From: Paenibacillus marchantiae
GTDB taxonomy: Bacteria; Bacillota; Bacilli; Paenibacillales; Paenibacillaceae
Assembly (NCBI RefSeq): GCF_028771845.1
Contig: NZ_CP118270.1
Coordinates: 3,410,001-3,474,000, forward strand
Direction of reading: 5' to 3'
Length of the DNA: 64,000 nucleotides
Under the pieces are notes generated by a model. The model was not told the origin of the DNA and did not search any database. It saw only the letters and a list, made by a program, of their open reading frames with translations. Shown piece by piece: positions 52,174-61,692 of this stretch; position 1 is the stretch's first letter, and each line of letters opens with the position of its first letter. A program made the position numbers and the translations under genes.

Positions 52174-52872
52174 GTGTCGAGAACCAGACTTGTGTTCTCT
52201 GCGATGTTATTGCTGTTTGGCATCATTTTTACGTTTAAGCATCACCTCGGTTTCTCTGTGGGGGACACGATGTTGTCTGCCATAGGCATGTCGCCTTATA
52301 CCACATCCTATGTAAGTGGTGTGCATATCACGTTATTTTTTGGAATGGGTATATTAGCGTGCAGCTACTATCTTACACGCAAAGAAATCATGCCATTATA
52401 TCCGGTTCTGGCCAAACGGCTCTGGCTGATCGTTCTCGCTATTGTTCTCAGTTATTCCTACATGACGGATAAATTGATGTATGTAGCCAAATGGGGGGCA
52501 TCCGGTATCAATGGTGTTTCCTATGTCCAAAACGATAGCTCCTGTACCTATGATGTACTGGAAAATGGCATTACACGAGTAAACTGTGACCTGACACTCA
52601 AAAATTACACCAGAGAGCCTGTAGCAGCTGTGCTTTTGCCTGACTTGGCCCGCAGTTACAAACACCAGGATGATCCGCTCTATGAATCCCTGCAATCTGT
52701 CCAGCTGAAGCCTGTGCATATAGAGATTGAGCCGCATGGAACATTTAAAGGTCAACTGGCGTTTTCCGGTTTGGCTGCCTCTCCGCTGCAAGTCAAAGGA
52801 AAGCTAACCGATATTGTAATGGATGTCGCCGTAGATGGAGAGAACACTGTGTTTGACTACGATATTCCATAA
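52174..52872 (+). CDS. Membrane protein of unknown function with external domain
   Basis: I do not recognise this 232-residue protein. Three hydrophobic helices are visible, about residues 5-22, 47-66 and 84-101. The following about 130 residues are soluble and beta-rich, and hold two Cys in CTYDVLENGITRVNC that could form a disulfide, which suggests this part is outside. The start is GTG at 52174, with another overlapping GTG at 52172 out of frame, behind AGGGGG. It lies between sugar loci C and D but has its own terminator, so a link to either is doubtful. Confidence 0.7.
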   Translation: MSRTRLVFSAMLLLFGIIFTFKHHLGFSVGDTMLSAIGMSPYTTSYVSGVHITLFFGMGILACSYYLTRKEIMPLYPVLAKRLWLIVLAIVLSYSYMTDKLMYVAKWGASGINGVSYVQNDSSCTYDVLENGITRVNCDLTLKNYTREPVAAVLLPDLARSYKHQDDPLYESLQSVQLKPVHIEIEPHGTFKGQLAFSGLAASPLQVKGKLTDIVMDVAVDGENTVFDYDIP

Positions 52873-52958
52873 TGATTTTGCGTTAGCAAGATAGAATGAA
52901 TACATAAGAAGAGCATTGCGAATTAGAAGAAATTAATCAATATATAGTGTTTAGAAAG

Positions 52959-52984
52959 GAGCTGGCGGTTGCCAGCTCTTTTTT
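52959..52984 (+). terminator. Intrinsic terminator
   Basis: Perfect 8-bp stem GAGCTGGC (52959-52966) with GCCAGCTC (52971-52978), GGTT loop, six T. It lies 87 bp after the membrane-protein gene. Confidence 0.85.
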
Positions 52985-53041
52985 GCGTGGAAGTTGCAAT
53001 TAGTGCAGAAAAGTTGGTTTTGTCACCTTTATGTATGTATA

Positions 53042-53161
53042 TGGTAACGCTTACGATATATAGAGACTCTCTTTAAAGAGATTAAGTCAGGAATAACAGA
53101 TGAGCTGTGGAGCGGATTCGCCCAGAAAAAATAGTTTATGTTTAACGCTTTCATCGTTAAA
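53042..53161 (+). promoter_or_regulatory. Cluster of three dyads before the locus D kinase
   Basis: In the 330-bp gap 52873-53202, after a terminator, three symmetrical sequences are found: a cre/LacI-like GTAACGCTTAC (53044-53054), a perfect 14-bp palindrome TCTCTTTAAAGAGA (53068-53081), and an inverted repeat TTTAACG-N7-CGTTAAA (53141-53161). The last overlaps a possible -10 TAAAAT about 40 bp before the kinase ATG. Regulator identities are unknown. Confidence 0.5.
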
Positions 53162-53202
53162 ATTAGATTCACTGACAAATGAAGGCAAGGTGAGGTAAGC
53201 AG

Positions 53203-54948
53203 ATGTCATACCGGACGAATCTATTTTCCAAAATGGTCATTTTAATTCTAATTATGCTGGTTCCAGTCGTGCTGCTGTACTGGTATTCCAACCATAAAAC
53301 GACAGCAGTTCTGCGGGATGAACTCAATCGCTCCAACAGTAACCAACTGGAATTTTTTCAAAATCAAGTGAACACACACATCGAGTTGTTATCCTCGTGG
53401 CCGAATCTGCTCATCCATGATCCTGATATTGCGAGCTTCCGGCGGATCTACGCCGACAGTAAATATTTCGATCTGGATACGATCAATTTGGTTAAACGTA
53501 TTCAGAACAAGCTGAGCATCCAGGAGAGTTCATCCAACTGGACAACGAAACTGTACCTCTATTCGCCGACGCTGGGCAGAGTCATCTCTGAAAGAGATGC
53601 TGGCTATTATGATCAGCAGACGCTGAGAGGCAACATATCTTCCGGATGGAATGTTCGAAAGACTCAGGAAGGGGAAGATGATAAATTCATCTTCAGCTGG
53701 ATCACCGTATCTCCGTACGGCATTAGCGATCCCGCAGCCAATGCGCAAACCGTGATTAAGCTAGAATTCGACAGTGACAACATTCGAGATATGTTGGACA
53801 AATTCAAGGACGATGGTCGCCATGATCCATTTTATTACCGGGAAGAGACGGGGGTCATCTATAACCGCACCTCGGATCGTGCCCTGACAGGTCAGCTCAT
53901 GGACAAGCTCGCCATTGATAAGCTTAAGGATGTGGATAACCGGACGGTAGTCATTAACGGCGAGCCTTATATGGTTAATACGGTAAAGTCCAGCACGACC
54001 GGCTGGTATCTGGTCGATTACATGCCACTATCAGCTATTCTGAAGCCGATTCATCAATCCAATATATTGTTTTATTCCGCAATGATCTGTCTGCTATTGA
54101 TGAGCTTTGCCGTAGCCTATCTGTTATATGTACAGGTCCAAGTCCCTGTCAAACAGTTGATTCGTGGATTCCAACGATTGAAGCAGGAGGATTATTCAGT
54201 CCGAATTACACCCAAAGGACGCAATGAATTCAGCTTTTTGTCCGAACGATTTAACTCCATGGTGGCGCAGATTCAGCAGTTGTTTGAACACGTGTACCTG
54301 GAACAGATTCATGTGCGTGAAGCCCGGCTGAAACAGCTGCAATCGCAGATTAATCCACACTTTTTCTATAATTGTTTCTCATTCATTACGAGCATGGCCA
54401 AGCTGAAGCGTGTCGATGCCGTCGTTGCCATGTCGCATAATCTGTCCCGATACTATCGGTATACGACGAGGCAGGAGCGTGATGTGGTACCGCTCACAGA
54501 GGAAATTGAGTTCGTCACCTGTTATCTGGAGATTCAGCAGATGCGTATGGACCGAATACGTTTCAAAATTGACTTATCGGAAGAGCTCTTGAGGCAAGAG
54601 GTGCCTCCTCTAATCGTACAGCCACTGGTGGAAAATGCGGTCATTCATGGAATTGAAGCCGATGCCGAAGCTGGGGAAATACGGGTGTCCGGAGAACAGA
54701 GAAATGGCATGATGATTCTTACCGTAGATGACGACGGGCAAGGTATGGATGACTTGGCCCGGCAGATGCTGCTCCACAAACTCACAGGCGGTATGGACCA
54801 AGAGATGGGATGTGGGTTGTGGAACGTTAACCAGCGTCTTCAGCTCAGGTATGGGGAGCAGGCGGGAATAAGCGTCACGGAATCACCGCTTGGTGGGCTG
54901 CGTGTTACCTTGTCCTGGCCTACTGACGAAAAACATCTTATTGAATAG
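53203..54948 (+). CDS. YesM-type sensor histidine kinase, locus D
   Basis: A 581-residue membrane kinase. First helix about 11-27, extracytoplasmic sensor region, second helix about 287-308, HAMP, phospho-acceptor His386 in INPHFFYN, N box LVENAVIHGI, ATP lid DDGQGM and GCGLWNV. AAGGTGAGG precedes the ATG. The gene is followed after an 89-bp gap by its regulator, unlike loci B and C where the two overlap. It likely detects galactan-derived oligosaccharides, by context. Confidence 0.94.
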   Translation: MSYRTNLFSKMVILILIMLVPVVLLYWYSNHKTTAVLRDELNRSNSNQLEFFQNQVNTHIELLSSWPNLLIHDPDIASFRRIYADSKYFDLDTINLVKRIQNKLSIQESSSNWTTKLYLYSPTLGRVISERDAGYYDQQTLRGNISSGWNVRKTQEGEDDKFIFSWITVSPYGISDPAANAQTVIKLEFDSDNIRDMLDKFKDDGRHDPFYYREETGVIYNRTSDRALTGQLMDKLAIDKLKDVDNRTVVINGEPYMVNTVKSSTTGWYLVDYMPLSAILKPIHQSNILFYSAMICLLLMSFAVAYLLYVQVQVPVKQLIRGFQRLKQEDYSVRITPKGRNEFSFLSERFNSMVAQIQQLFEHVYLEQIHVREARLKQLQSQINPHFFYNCFSFITSMAKLKRVDAVVAMSHNLSRYYRYTTRQERDVVPLTEEIEFVTCYLEIQQMRMDRIRFKIDLSEELLRQEVPPLIVQPLVENAVIHGIEADAEAGEIRVSGEQRNGMMILTVDDDGQGMDDLARQMLLHKLTGGMDQEMGCGLWNVNQRLQLRYGEQAGISVTESPLGGLRVTLSWPTDEKHLIE

Positions 54949-55037
54949 AAGGATAGAAATAGAGACGCCATATGACCACAGAATTAGAACTATAGAAAGA
55001 ATGCATTGCATAACGAAGCAGATAGGGAGTGACTGTC

Positions 55038-56660
55038 TTGATTGATATTTTACTGGTGGATGATGAAACGTATGTAACTGAAAGTCTAGAATTGACCATT
55101 CCTTGGGGCGAGCTCGGGGTTACGACGGTTTTGCGTGCAGCATCTGGCAAGGAGGCGCTGCAGATCTTGGAAGAGAATGCAGTGGACCTTGTGGTGACCG
55201 ATATTCGAATGCCGGGCATGTCCGGGCTGGAACTGGTGGAGGAGGTAAGCAGTCGATGGGCGCATATCCGCTGTATTCTGCTGACCGGGCATAGTGATTT
55301 TCAATATGCCAAAAAAGCAATTCAGCTGCAAGCTGCCGATTATATTCTCAAGCCAGTGAACGATGAGGAATTCATGGCTTCGGTCTCCGCTGCCATCACG
55401 TCCCTTCGGGATGATTGGGATGAATTTGATAAATACCATCGGTTGTTATATAGCCGGAAGTCAGATTATAAAATTTTGCGGGAGAATCTGATGCACGATT
55501 TGTTATTGGGCCGCGAGATTACAGCACGGGCACTGGGTGAACAGCTTGAGAAGTATGAGATTGTGCTTCAGCCGGATCAACCGGCAGTTATGATGCTAAT
55601 TCGCCTTACAGGCAGGTTCTCGGCAATGGACCAGCAATCACTGGATTTGATGGAGTTTGCGGTTGGCAATATTGCCGAAGAGGTGTTTGGTCCCCAATTC
55701 AACGTATGGTTTGGACGAGGTCCTCATGAGAGTTTGGTCATGATGATACAGAGTCAGGACTGGACAGAGCCTGCTCAGACCAATGTGGAAGAACTGAAAC
55801 AGCCAGTTGGAACTTTCCGCGAGCATGTCATTCGATATCTGCAAGGTGATCTATCCATGGTGGTTACTGCACCGTTTCAATTTGCCGATCTGACAACCGC
55901 TTATCGTAAAGGTTTGGGATCACTCGTACTATCGGGTCCAGAGGAAAATACAATCATTTACATGGATAAAGAGCTGTCCAAACGACCGGAGAACGATGCG
56001 GCTCAAGCGCTTGAAGAGCTCTATAAGCCACCCGTTCTGCCTCAATTGCTTGAAACCAAACAGTGGGAGGCTGCGGCACGTAAACTGAATGCTGTCTTTG
56101 ATGCAGCGGACCGTGTATGTCTCTCCAGAGAGCATGTATATGAGATGTATTTGTCAGTAACGAATGCTTTTATGTACATTGCGCACAAGCAGGGGCATCT
56201 CGTACATGAGATTGATCATGCGGGATTTGATCTGCTATTGGCACATCAGTTGATTCAATCACCTGACAAGCTTCGCCGCTGGGCGACTGAGATGCTTGCC
56301 AAGTTGCAGGAGGAGCTGTCGGATCAGGAAGGCGTGCAGAGTCGCAGACACGTCATCAAGCAGGTTCAGGAGATGGTAACCAGAGACGCAGGACAGGATC
56401 TATCCGTGAAGATGATCGCAGACAAGGTGTATTTGCATCCCGTTTATTTGTCCAAGATCTACAAAGCCGAGACAGGTGAGGGGCTGGGCGATTATATGAT
56501 TCGCATGCGGATGGAGCGTGCATTGTATTTGCTCAAAAACACCAACAAAAAGATATACGAGATTACCAGTGAACTTGGGTACCAAAATCCGCAATATTTC
56601 AGCAAAATGTTCAAAAAACATTACGGCATGACACCGAATGAATATCGGGATCAGGCATAA
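55038..56660 (+). CDS. YesN-type response regulator, locus D
   Basis: A 540-residue regulator. The receiver has VDDE, phospho-Asp55 in TDIRM, and DYILKP. The C-terminal AraC helix-turn-helix pair includes VYLSKIYKAETG and PQYFSKMFKKHYGMTPNEY. A GTG at 55029 lies inside the GGGAGTG ribosome site, so the TTG at 55038, spaced about eight bases, is the likely start and makes the protein begin MIDILLVDDE. It probably activates the following binding-protein gene and importer genes. Confidence 0.93.
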   Translation: MIDILLVDDETYVTESLELTIPWGELGVTTVLRAASGKEALQILEENAVDLVVTDIRMPGMSGLELVEEVSSRWAHIRCILLTGHSDFQYAKKAIQLQAADYILKPVNDEEFMASVSAAITSLRDDWDEFDKYHRLLYSRKSDYKILRENLMHDLLLGREITARALGEQLEKYEIVLQPDQPAVMMLIRLTGRFSAMDQQSLDLMEFAVGNIAEEVFGPQFNVWFGRGPHESLVMMIQSQDWTEPAQTNVEELKQPVGTFREHVIRYLQGDLSMVVTAPFQFADLTTAYRKGLGSLVLSGPEENTIIYMDKELSKRPENDAAQALEELYKPPVLPQLLETKQWEAAARKLNAVFDAADRVCLSREHVYEMYLSVTNAFMYIAHKQGHLVHEIDHAGFDLLLAHQLIQSPDKLRRWATEMLAKLQEELSDQEGVQSRRHVIKQVQEMVTRDAGQDLSVKMIADKVYLHPVYLSKIYKAETGEGLGDYMIRMRMERALYLLKNTNKKIYEITSELGYQNPQYFSKMFKKHYGMTPNEYRDQA

Positions 56661-56742
56661 TTTCAACATCATTCCAAGATATAGGTTGCCAAAGGTGCAG
56701 AAATCTTGTTTTCGTGACATAGGCTGAAAGACCCGGCAGGCC

Positions 56743-56748
56743 TATAAT
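56743..56748 (+). promoter_or_regulatory. Candidate -10 element of the locus D binding-protein gene
   Basis: A perfect TATAAT has only a poor -35 (TAGGCT) at 17-bp spacing, typical of promoters that need an activator such as a YesN-type protein. A start of transcription near 56755 would exclude the AAAGGG ribosome site before the ATG at 56764 and supports the TTG at 56785 as the translation start. Confidence 0.5.
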
Positions 56749-56784
56749 GAAAGGGTAACCAAAATGATTGAAGGGGGAACAACA

Positions 56785-58470
56785 TTGAGAGCGAAATCCA
56801 CGAAAAAGAGATTACTGTCGCTTCTCGCAACGGCGGTGTGTCTGACCGGCGTCCTTGCAGGCTGTACAGGAGGAAATAGCGGAGGAGATAGCGAGGCATC
56901 AATTACGCCAGCTATTGAAAACGAATACAAAGAAAAATATGATCCTGCAGTAACGATTACAACGGCATGGGGAATTGATCCTGAGCTAAAATTCAAAAAT
57001 GGCGAATCGATGGAAAATAACGTAGCAACCAAGTGGGCTAAAGATCAATTCGGCATCGACATCAAATCCTTGTGGTCTGTGACGGATACGAACAACGCAT
57101 TCGCGACAAAACTTCGTCTTGCTATGTCATCCGGTCAGGAGATGCCTGAAGTGGTAATGGTAGGGGACAACCTGCTTGCACAGGATCTGATTGATTCTGG
57201 CATGTACCAGGAAGCGGGTCCGCTGTTCGACAAATACGCTTCCGACACATGGAAAAAAGCGATGGAGCAGGATCCCAATGTATGGAACCAGTATAGCCGT
57301 GACGGCAAAAGAATGGGTATTCCCGTACTTGACTATGCGTACAACAATGATTACCTGCTGTGGATTCGCCAGGACTGGCTGGACAAGCTGAATCTGGAGG
57401 CGCCAAAAACAATCGATGAACTGGAAAAAGTCATGGATGCGTTCAAAAATCAAAATCCGGATGGCTTAGCTCCAGATAAGGTCATTCCGCTCAGCATTGG
57501 TTTCAAAACATCCATGAACACATGGATGGGAGATCCATCCTGGATCTTTGGTGCATACGGAACATTGCCGTTCCAATGGAATGTAGCTGAAGACGGCAAG
57601 CTGGAGTATGGTTCCATCAATCCTGGCATGAAGCAAGGTCTGACCAAATTGAGCGAATGGCTCAAAAAAGGTTACATCCCGCAGGAAGCAGCATTGTGGG
57701 ATGAAAACAAAACAGCCGAGCCAGCAGTGGCAGGTACAGCCGGTATTATTCCAGGTCCATACTGGATGAGTGGATGGCCGCTTCTGGATACGGTGAAAAA
57801 TGTGCCAAGTGCCGTTTGGAAACCGATTGAAATCCCGACCGGTCCAGAAGGCAAAGCTATGCGTCATGGTACACAGTTTGTTAACGGCGTCATTCTGATC
57901 AAGAAAGACATGGAGCACCCTGAAGCGTTCTTCACGTATGAGAACTACCTGTTCGACAATTATGCAGACCCGGCACCGGGTAGCCAGTATGATAACGGTC
58001 TATTTGCAAAGTATGACTATCAATTGGATGCCAATGGCAAACAATTGCCGATTGACCAAATTGAAGGCGGATATGTGAACGTTGTACGTTATTTGCTCGT
58101 TCGTGACGGCGCCCGTATTCCCGATGCTCAGATGAAAGCCCTGCTCAATCTGGCAGATGGCAAAGAGCCTGAGACGAAGCTTGAGAAGGATGTTGCTGTC
58201 AACTACGGTAAAGAGACCCCTGCCGCAGCGAAAGTGTTGCTCAGTCAGGAAGAAATCTCCTACAAAAACATGTTCACAGGTCCTACAACAGCGACAATGA
58301 AATCCAAGCTGGACTACCTGAACAAAATTGAGAATCAAGCCTTCAATGAAATTATTTATGGCAAAAATCCGGTAGATGCGTTCGATACATTTGTACAAAC
58401 GTGGAAATCGGGTGGCGGTGACCAAATCACACAAGAGGTCAACGAATGGTATGACAGTGTGAAAAAATAA
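56785..58470 (+). CDS. Sugar-binding lipoprotein (LplA-type), locus D
   Basis: Binding protein of the locus D importer, about 561 residues. From the TTG at 56785 (GAAGGGGG seven bases upstream) the signal peptide is MRAKSTKKRLLSLLAT with lipobox VLAGC (lipidated Cys about 27), then a Gly/Ser linker. The in-frame ATG at 56764 is possible but probably lies at the very 5' end of the transcript. Long LplA-type body with ATKWAKDQFGIDIK and WMSGWPLLDTV. Neighbouring GH53 and GH42 enzymes imply beta-1,4-galactooligosaccharides as ligand. Confidence 0.93.
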   Translation: MRAKSTKKRLLSLLATAVCLTGVLAGCTGGNSGGDSEASITPAIENEYKEKYDPAVTITTAWGIDPELKFKNGESMENNVATKWAKDQFGIDIKSLWSVTDTNNAFATKLRLAMSSGQEMPEVVMVGDNLLAQDLIDSGMYQEAGPLFDKYASDTWKKAMEQDPNVWNQYSRDGKRMGIPVLDYAYNNDYLLWIRQDWLDKLNLEAPKTIDELEKVMDAFKNQNPDGLAPDKVIPLSIGFKTSMNTWMGDPSWIFGAYGTLPFQWNVAEDGKLEYGSINPGMKQGLTKLSEWLKKGYIPQEAALWDENKTAEPAVAGTAGIIPGPYWMSGWPLLDTVKNVPSAVWKPIEIPTGPEGKAMRHGTQFVNGVILIKKDMEHPEAFFTYENYLFDNYADPAPGSQYDNGLFAKYDYQLDANGKQLPIDQIEGGYVNVVRYLLVRDGARIPDAQMKALLNLADGKEPETKLEKDVAVNYGKETPAAAKVLLSQEEISYKNMFTGPTTATMKSKLDYLNKIENQAFNEIIYGKNPVDAFDTFVQTWKSGGGDQITQEVNEWYDSVKK

Positions 58471-58479
58471 GGATACAGC

Positions 58480-58513
58480 AGCGTGCAGACCAACCAGGTC
58501 TGTGCGCTTTTTT
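58480..58513 (+). terminator. Intrinsic terminator between binding protein and permeases, locus D
   Basis: A 12-bp stem with two mismatches (58480-58491 with 58497-58508, containing CAGACC/GGTCTG), five-base loop, six T. The permease operon has its own promoter downstream. Confidence 0.75.
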
Positions 58514-58632
58514 GTCGTTATGAGAGCCTGATTTGCCTCGGGGAGGTGCGGGTCAGCAGTGGATGAATGACTGGAATGACAGCGAGTCCAAACTGGTTGC
58601 TTTTGTGCCATTTATATTGCTTTTATGTGCTG

Positions 58633-58660
58633 TTTGACCTATGCAAACGGTTGATATAAT
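58633..58660 (+). promoter_or_regulatory. Candidate promoter of the locus D permease-hydrolase operon
   Basis: TTTGAC (58633-58638) and TATAAT (58655-58660) are 16 bp apart, about 60 bp before the permease ATG. The spacer holds GCAAACGG, a weak cre-like core. Confidence 0.5.
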
Positions 58661-58717
58661 CGCAGTATAAGCCGCTCAGGGAGCACTTGAGTAGGAAGAA
58701 TTACAGGGGGAGCAATC

Positions 58718-59608
58718 ATGAGAACTTTAAAACGAACTTGGCCATTTCACGTAATGCTGCTGCCAGCCATCATCTTTTTGATCATATTCAGCTATGTGCC
58801 TATGGGCGGAATCGTTATGGCATTTCAGAACTACAAACCATGGCTCGGCATCAGCGGCTCGGAGTGGGTCGGGCTAGATAATTTTAGATATTTGTTTGAA
58901 CGTGAAGACAGCCTGCAAGTCATATGGAATACTCTGATCATTGCTGTACTCAAACTCATTTTTAACTTGTTTGTCCCGTTTGTGTTCGCGATTTTGTTGA
59001 ATGAAGTTCGCAAGATGGCGATCCAGCGAACGATCCAAACCTTGGTGTATCTGCCTCACTTCTTGTCTTGGGTTATCCTGGGCGGAATTCTGATTGATCT
59101 GTTATCCACCGGAGGACTGGTGAACCGGGTACTCGGAACATTCGGACTTGGGCCATATTTCTTCCTTGGAGATAACAGCTGGTTCCGACCGACGATCATT
59201 CTAACGGATGTGTGGAAAGAATTCGGCTATAACATGATTGTCTTCTTGGCTGCCCTTGCCGGCATTAACCCAGCGCTGTATGAAGCAGCAGAGATTGACG
59301 GAGCGGGTCGCTGGAAACAGACACTGCATATTACCATCCCGTCTCTTGTACCGATGCTGATGGTGGTTGGAACACTGGCACTGGGTAACGTGCTTAACGC
59401 TGGGTTCGATCAGATTTTCAATCTGTACAACCCGCTCGTATATCAAACGGGCGACATTATTGATACATTCGTTTATCGCTCGGCGCTGGAAAACGGAGAG
59501 ATGGGCTTCGCGACCGCAATTGGATTATTTAAATCGGTCATCAGCATGGTCTTGATCCTTGTATCATACAGCTTAGCCAAAAAATACGCCGGATACCGCA
59601 TATTCTAA
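58718..59608 (+). CDS. Sugar ABC importer permease 1 (LplB-type), locus D
   Basis: Membrane subunit of the locus D importer, 296 residues, six helices. The coupling EAA motif is ALYEAAEIDGAGRWKQT. AGGGGGAG precedes the ATG. It is the first gene of a four-gene operon: two permeases, galactanase and beta-galactosidase. Sequence is of the LplB branch, not the MalF branch used by the B. subtilis galactan importer. Confidence 0.93.
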   Translation: MRTLKRTWPFHVMLLPAIIFLIIFSYVPMGGIVMAFQNYKPWLGISGSEWVGLDNFRYLFEREDSLQVIWNTLIIAVLKLIFNLFVPFVFAILLNEVRKMAIQRTIQTLVYLPHFLSWVILGGILIDLLSTGGLVNRVLGTFGLGPYFFLGDNSWFRPTIILTDVWKEFGYNMIVFLAALAGINPALYEAAEIDGAGRWKQTLHITIPSLVPMLMVVGTLALGNVLNAGFDQIFNLYNPLVYQTGDIIDTFVYRSALENGEMGFATAIGLFKSVISMVLILVSYSLAKKYAGYRIF

Positions 59609-59637
59609 TCGAATGAACAGAGAAAGAAGGGACCACG

Positions 59638-60516
59638 ATGTATCATAAATCAACGCCTTATCGCGTGTTCAATGTCATCAATATTTGTTTTCTCATTTTG
59701 GTTGCCATTATGTGTATTGTACCGATGATTCACGTTCTGGCTGTATCCTTCAGTAACAAGGCTGCCGCAGATGCCAATCTCGTTAACCTCTGGCCGGTAG
59801 GGTTCTCACTTGAAGCATACAAAAAAACGATGAATAACCCGATTTTCCTAAACTCTCTCTGGATTTCCTTGCTTCGGACAGTCATTGGTACGGGAATTAC
59901 GTTGCTGATCACCTTTTTGGCAGCGTACCCGTTGTCGAAAGAAAATAATGAATTTAAAGGAAGAACCGTCTATTCATGGATTTTTGTTTTTAGTATGATC
60001 TTCAATGGGGGACTCGTTCCCTTCTATATGGTCATCCAGAAGATCGGCCTGATGGATTCCTTCTGGGTGCTGGTGCTTCCGGGAGCGGTTAACACCTTCC
60101 TCGTTATTCTGATGCTAAACTTCTTCCGGGGTATTCCGAAAGAGCTTGAGGAAGCGGCGCTGATGGATGGAGCCAATCACTTCAGAACGTTGTTCAGTAT
60201 CTTCCTGCCGATTTCCATGCCATCTATCGCAACGATTGCATTGTTCAGCATGGTGTTTCACTGGAACTCATGGTTTGACGGATTGCTCTACATGAACAAT
60301 GCCAAGGATTATCCGCTGGCCACTTTCATGCAGACCGTAATTATCAAACGTGATATGAGTACGATGGCCATGAACCCTAAAGAGATGGAAACCATTTCTC
60401 AAACCACAGTAAGAGCGGCACAAATTTTTATTGGAAGTGCGCCAATCCTCATTGTGTATCCATTCCTGCAGCGCTTCTTTGTCAAAGGTATGACCTTGGG
60501 TTCAGTTAAAGGCTGA
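59638..60516 (+). CDS. Sugar ABC importer permease 2 (YtcP-type), locus D
   Basis: Second membrane subunit of the locus D importer, 292 residues, EAA motif ELEEAALMDGANHFRTL and C-terminal end KGMTLGSVKG. GAAGGGA precedes the ATG. Twenty-nine bases separate it from permease 1, and the galactanase gene follows after 32 bases. No ATPase gene lies in the operon. Confidence 0.93.
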   Translation: MYHKSTPYRVFNVINICFLILVAIMCIVPMIHVLAVSFSNKAAADANLVNLWPVGFSLEAYKKTMNNPIFLNSLWISLLRTVIGTGITLLITFLAAYPLSKENNEFKGRTVYSWIFVFSMIFNGGLVPFYMVIQKIGLMDSFWVLVLPGAVNTFLVILMLNFFRGIPKELEEAALMDGANHFRTLFSIFLPISMPSIATIALFSMVFHWNSWFDGLLYMNNAKDYPLATFMQTVIIKRDMSTMAMNPKEMETISQTTVRAAQIFIGSAPILIVYPFLQRFFVKGMTLGSVKG

Positions 60517-60548
60517 ATCTGCATCTAAATTAAACGGAGGTTGATGAA

Positions 60549-61658
60549 GTGAGCAATTTAAAGGAAGAGGCATTCGTTCTCGGAATGGATGTGTCATTTA
60601 TGGATGAAATTGAGCAGCATGGTGGGAGCTATCGTGATGAGCATGGGCAGCAGGCGGACTTGCTGACCCTTCTCAAGCTGGGTGATGCCAATGCAATCCG
60701 GTTGCGAATCTGGAATGATCCTGTAGGCGGATTCTGTAATCTGGAGCGGACGGTAGCGGTAGCCAAACGGATCAAGGAACAAGGATTACAATTTTTGCTG
60801 GATTTTCATTATTCGGATCGCTGGGCTGATCCAGCCAATCAATGGAAGCCGAAGGCATGGGAGAAGCTGTCCTATGAGGAACTACAACGCGAGGTATGTA
60901 CCTATACGGCGGATGTGCTGAGAACACTCAAGGAGCATGATGCATTGCCGGACATGGTGCAGGTGGGGAACGAAATAACACCTGGCATGTTATGGGATGA
61001 AGGACGTGTTGGTGGGGAAGAGCATGATACCGATGAACAGTGGGATCGTTTTGCTGGACTTGTGAAGTATGGCATCGCTGCTGTTAAATCCGTTGATTCG
61101 GAAATCAAAATTATGATTCATATAGACCGCGGTGGTGATAATGCGGAGAGTCGCAAGTTCTATGATCGGTTTGAGGCGCTAGGTGTGGAGTTCGATATCA
61201 TTGGGCTCTCATATTACCCTTGGTGGCATGGAACACTGGATGCACTGCGGGATAATCTGCATGACTTGGCTGAACGCTACGGCAAACCAATCAATGTTGT
61301 TGAAACCGCTTATCCTTGGACATTGGAGCAGCCTGAAGGTCACGAGTGGATTCTGAATCAGGAAGAACTGTTGCTGCCCGGGTATCCGGCAAGTGTGGAA
61401 GGACAGACACGTTATCTGAAGGATTTGCTGCAGATTATTCGTGAGGTTCCCGGAGGTCTAGGAGCGGGATTCTATTACTGGGAGCCTGCCTGGATTCCTA
61501 GCAAGGAAGAGTGGTCTGTTGGACATCCGAATAACTGGGGCAACCTGACGATGTTTGACTTCAAGGGTCAGAAGTTGCAATCGTTTTCAGCGCTGAAGGC
61601 TGGAGAGGAAAATGACACTACATTGGATGAGCAGCCGAGTGCTGCATTGATCAAATAG
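60549..61658 (+). CDS. ganB: Endo-beta-1,4-galactanase, GH53, without signal peptide
   Basis: A 369-residue arabinogalactan endo-beta-1,4-galactanase with a TIM barrel. The acid/base Glu lies in QVGNEITPGML and the nucleophile Glu in VVETAYPW. Other family blocks are GMDVSFM at the very start, RLRIWNDP, LLDFHYSDRWADP and GLSYYPWWHG. The start is GTG at 60549 behind CGGAGG. Residues before the catalytic domain number only about ten and are not hydrophobic, so the enzyme is cytoplasmic, whereas known bacterial GH53 galactanases are secreted. It probably shortens imported galactooligosaccharides before GH42 finishes them. Confidence 0.93.
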   Translation: MSNLKEEAFVLGMDVSFMDEIEQHGGSYRDEHGQQADLLTLLKLGDANAIRLRIWNDPVGGFCNLERTVAVAKRIKEQGLQFLLDFHYSDRWADPANQWKPKAWEKLSYEELQREVCTYTADVLRTLKEHDALPDMVQVGNEITPGMLWDEGRVGGEEHDTDEQWDRFAGLVKYGIAAVKSVDSEIKIMIHIDRGGDNAESRKFYDRFEALGVEFDIIGLSYYPWWHGTLDALRDNLHDLAERYGKPINVVETAYPWTLEQPEGHEWILNQEELLLPGYPASVEGQTRYLKDLLQIIREVPGGLGAGFYYWEPAWIPSKEEWSVGHPNNWGNLTMFDFKGQKLQSFSALKAGEENDTTLDEQPSAALIK

Positions 61659-61692
61659 ATAATTAAAATGAAATGAATAAGGAGTTGTCAGC

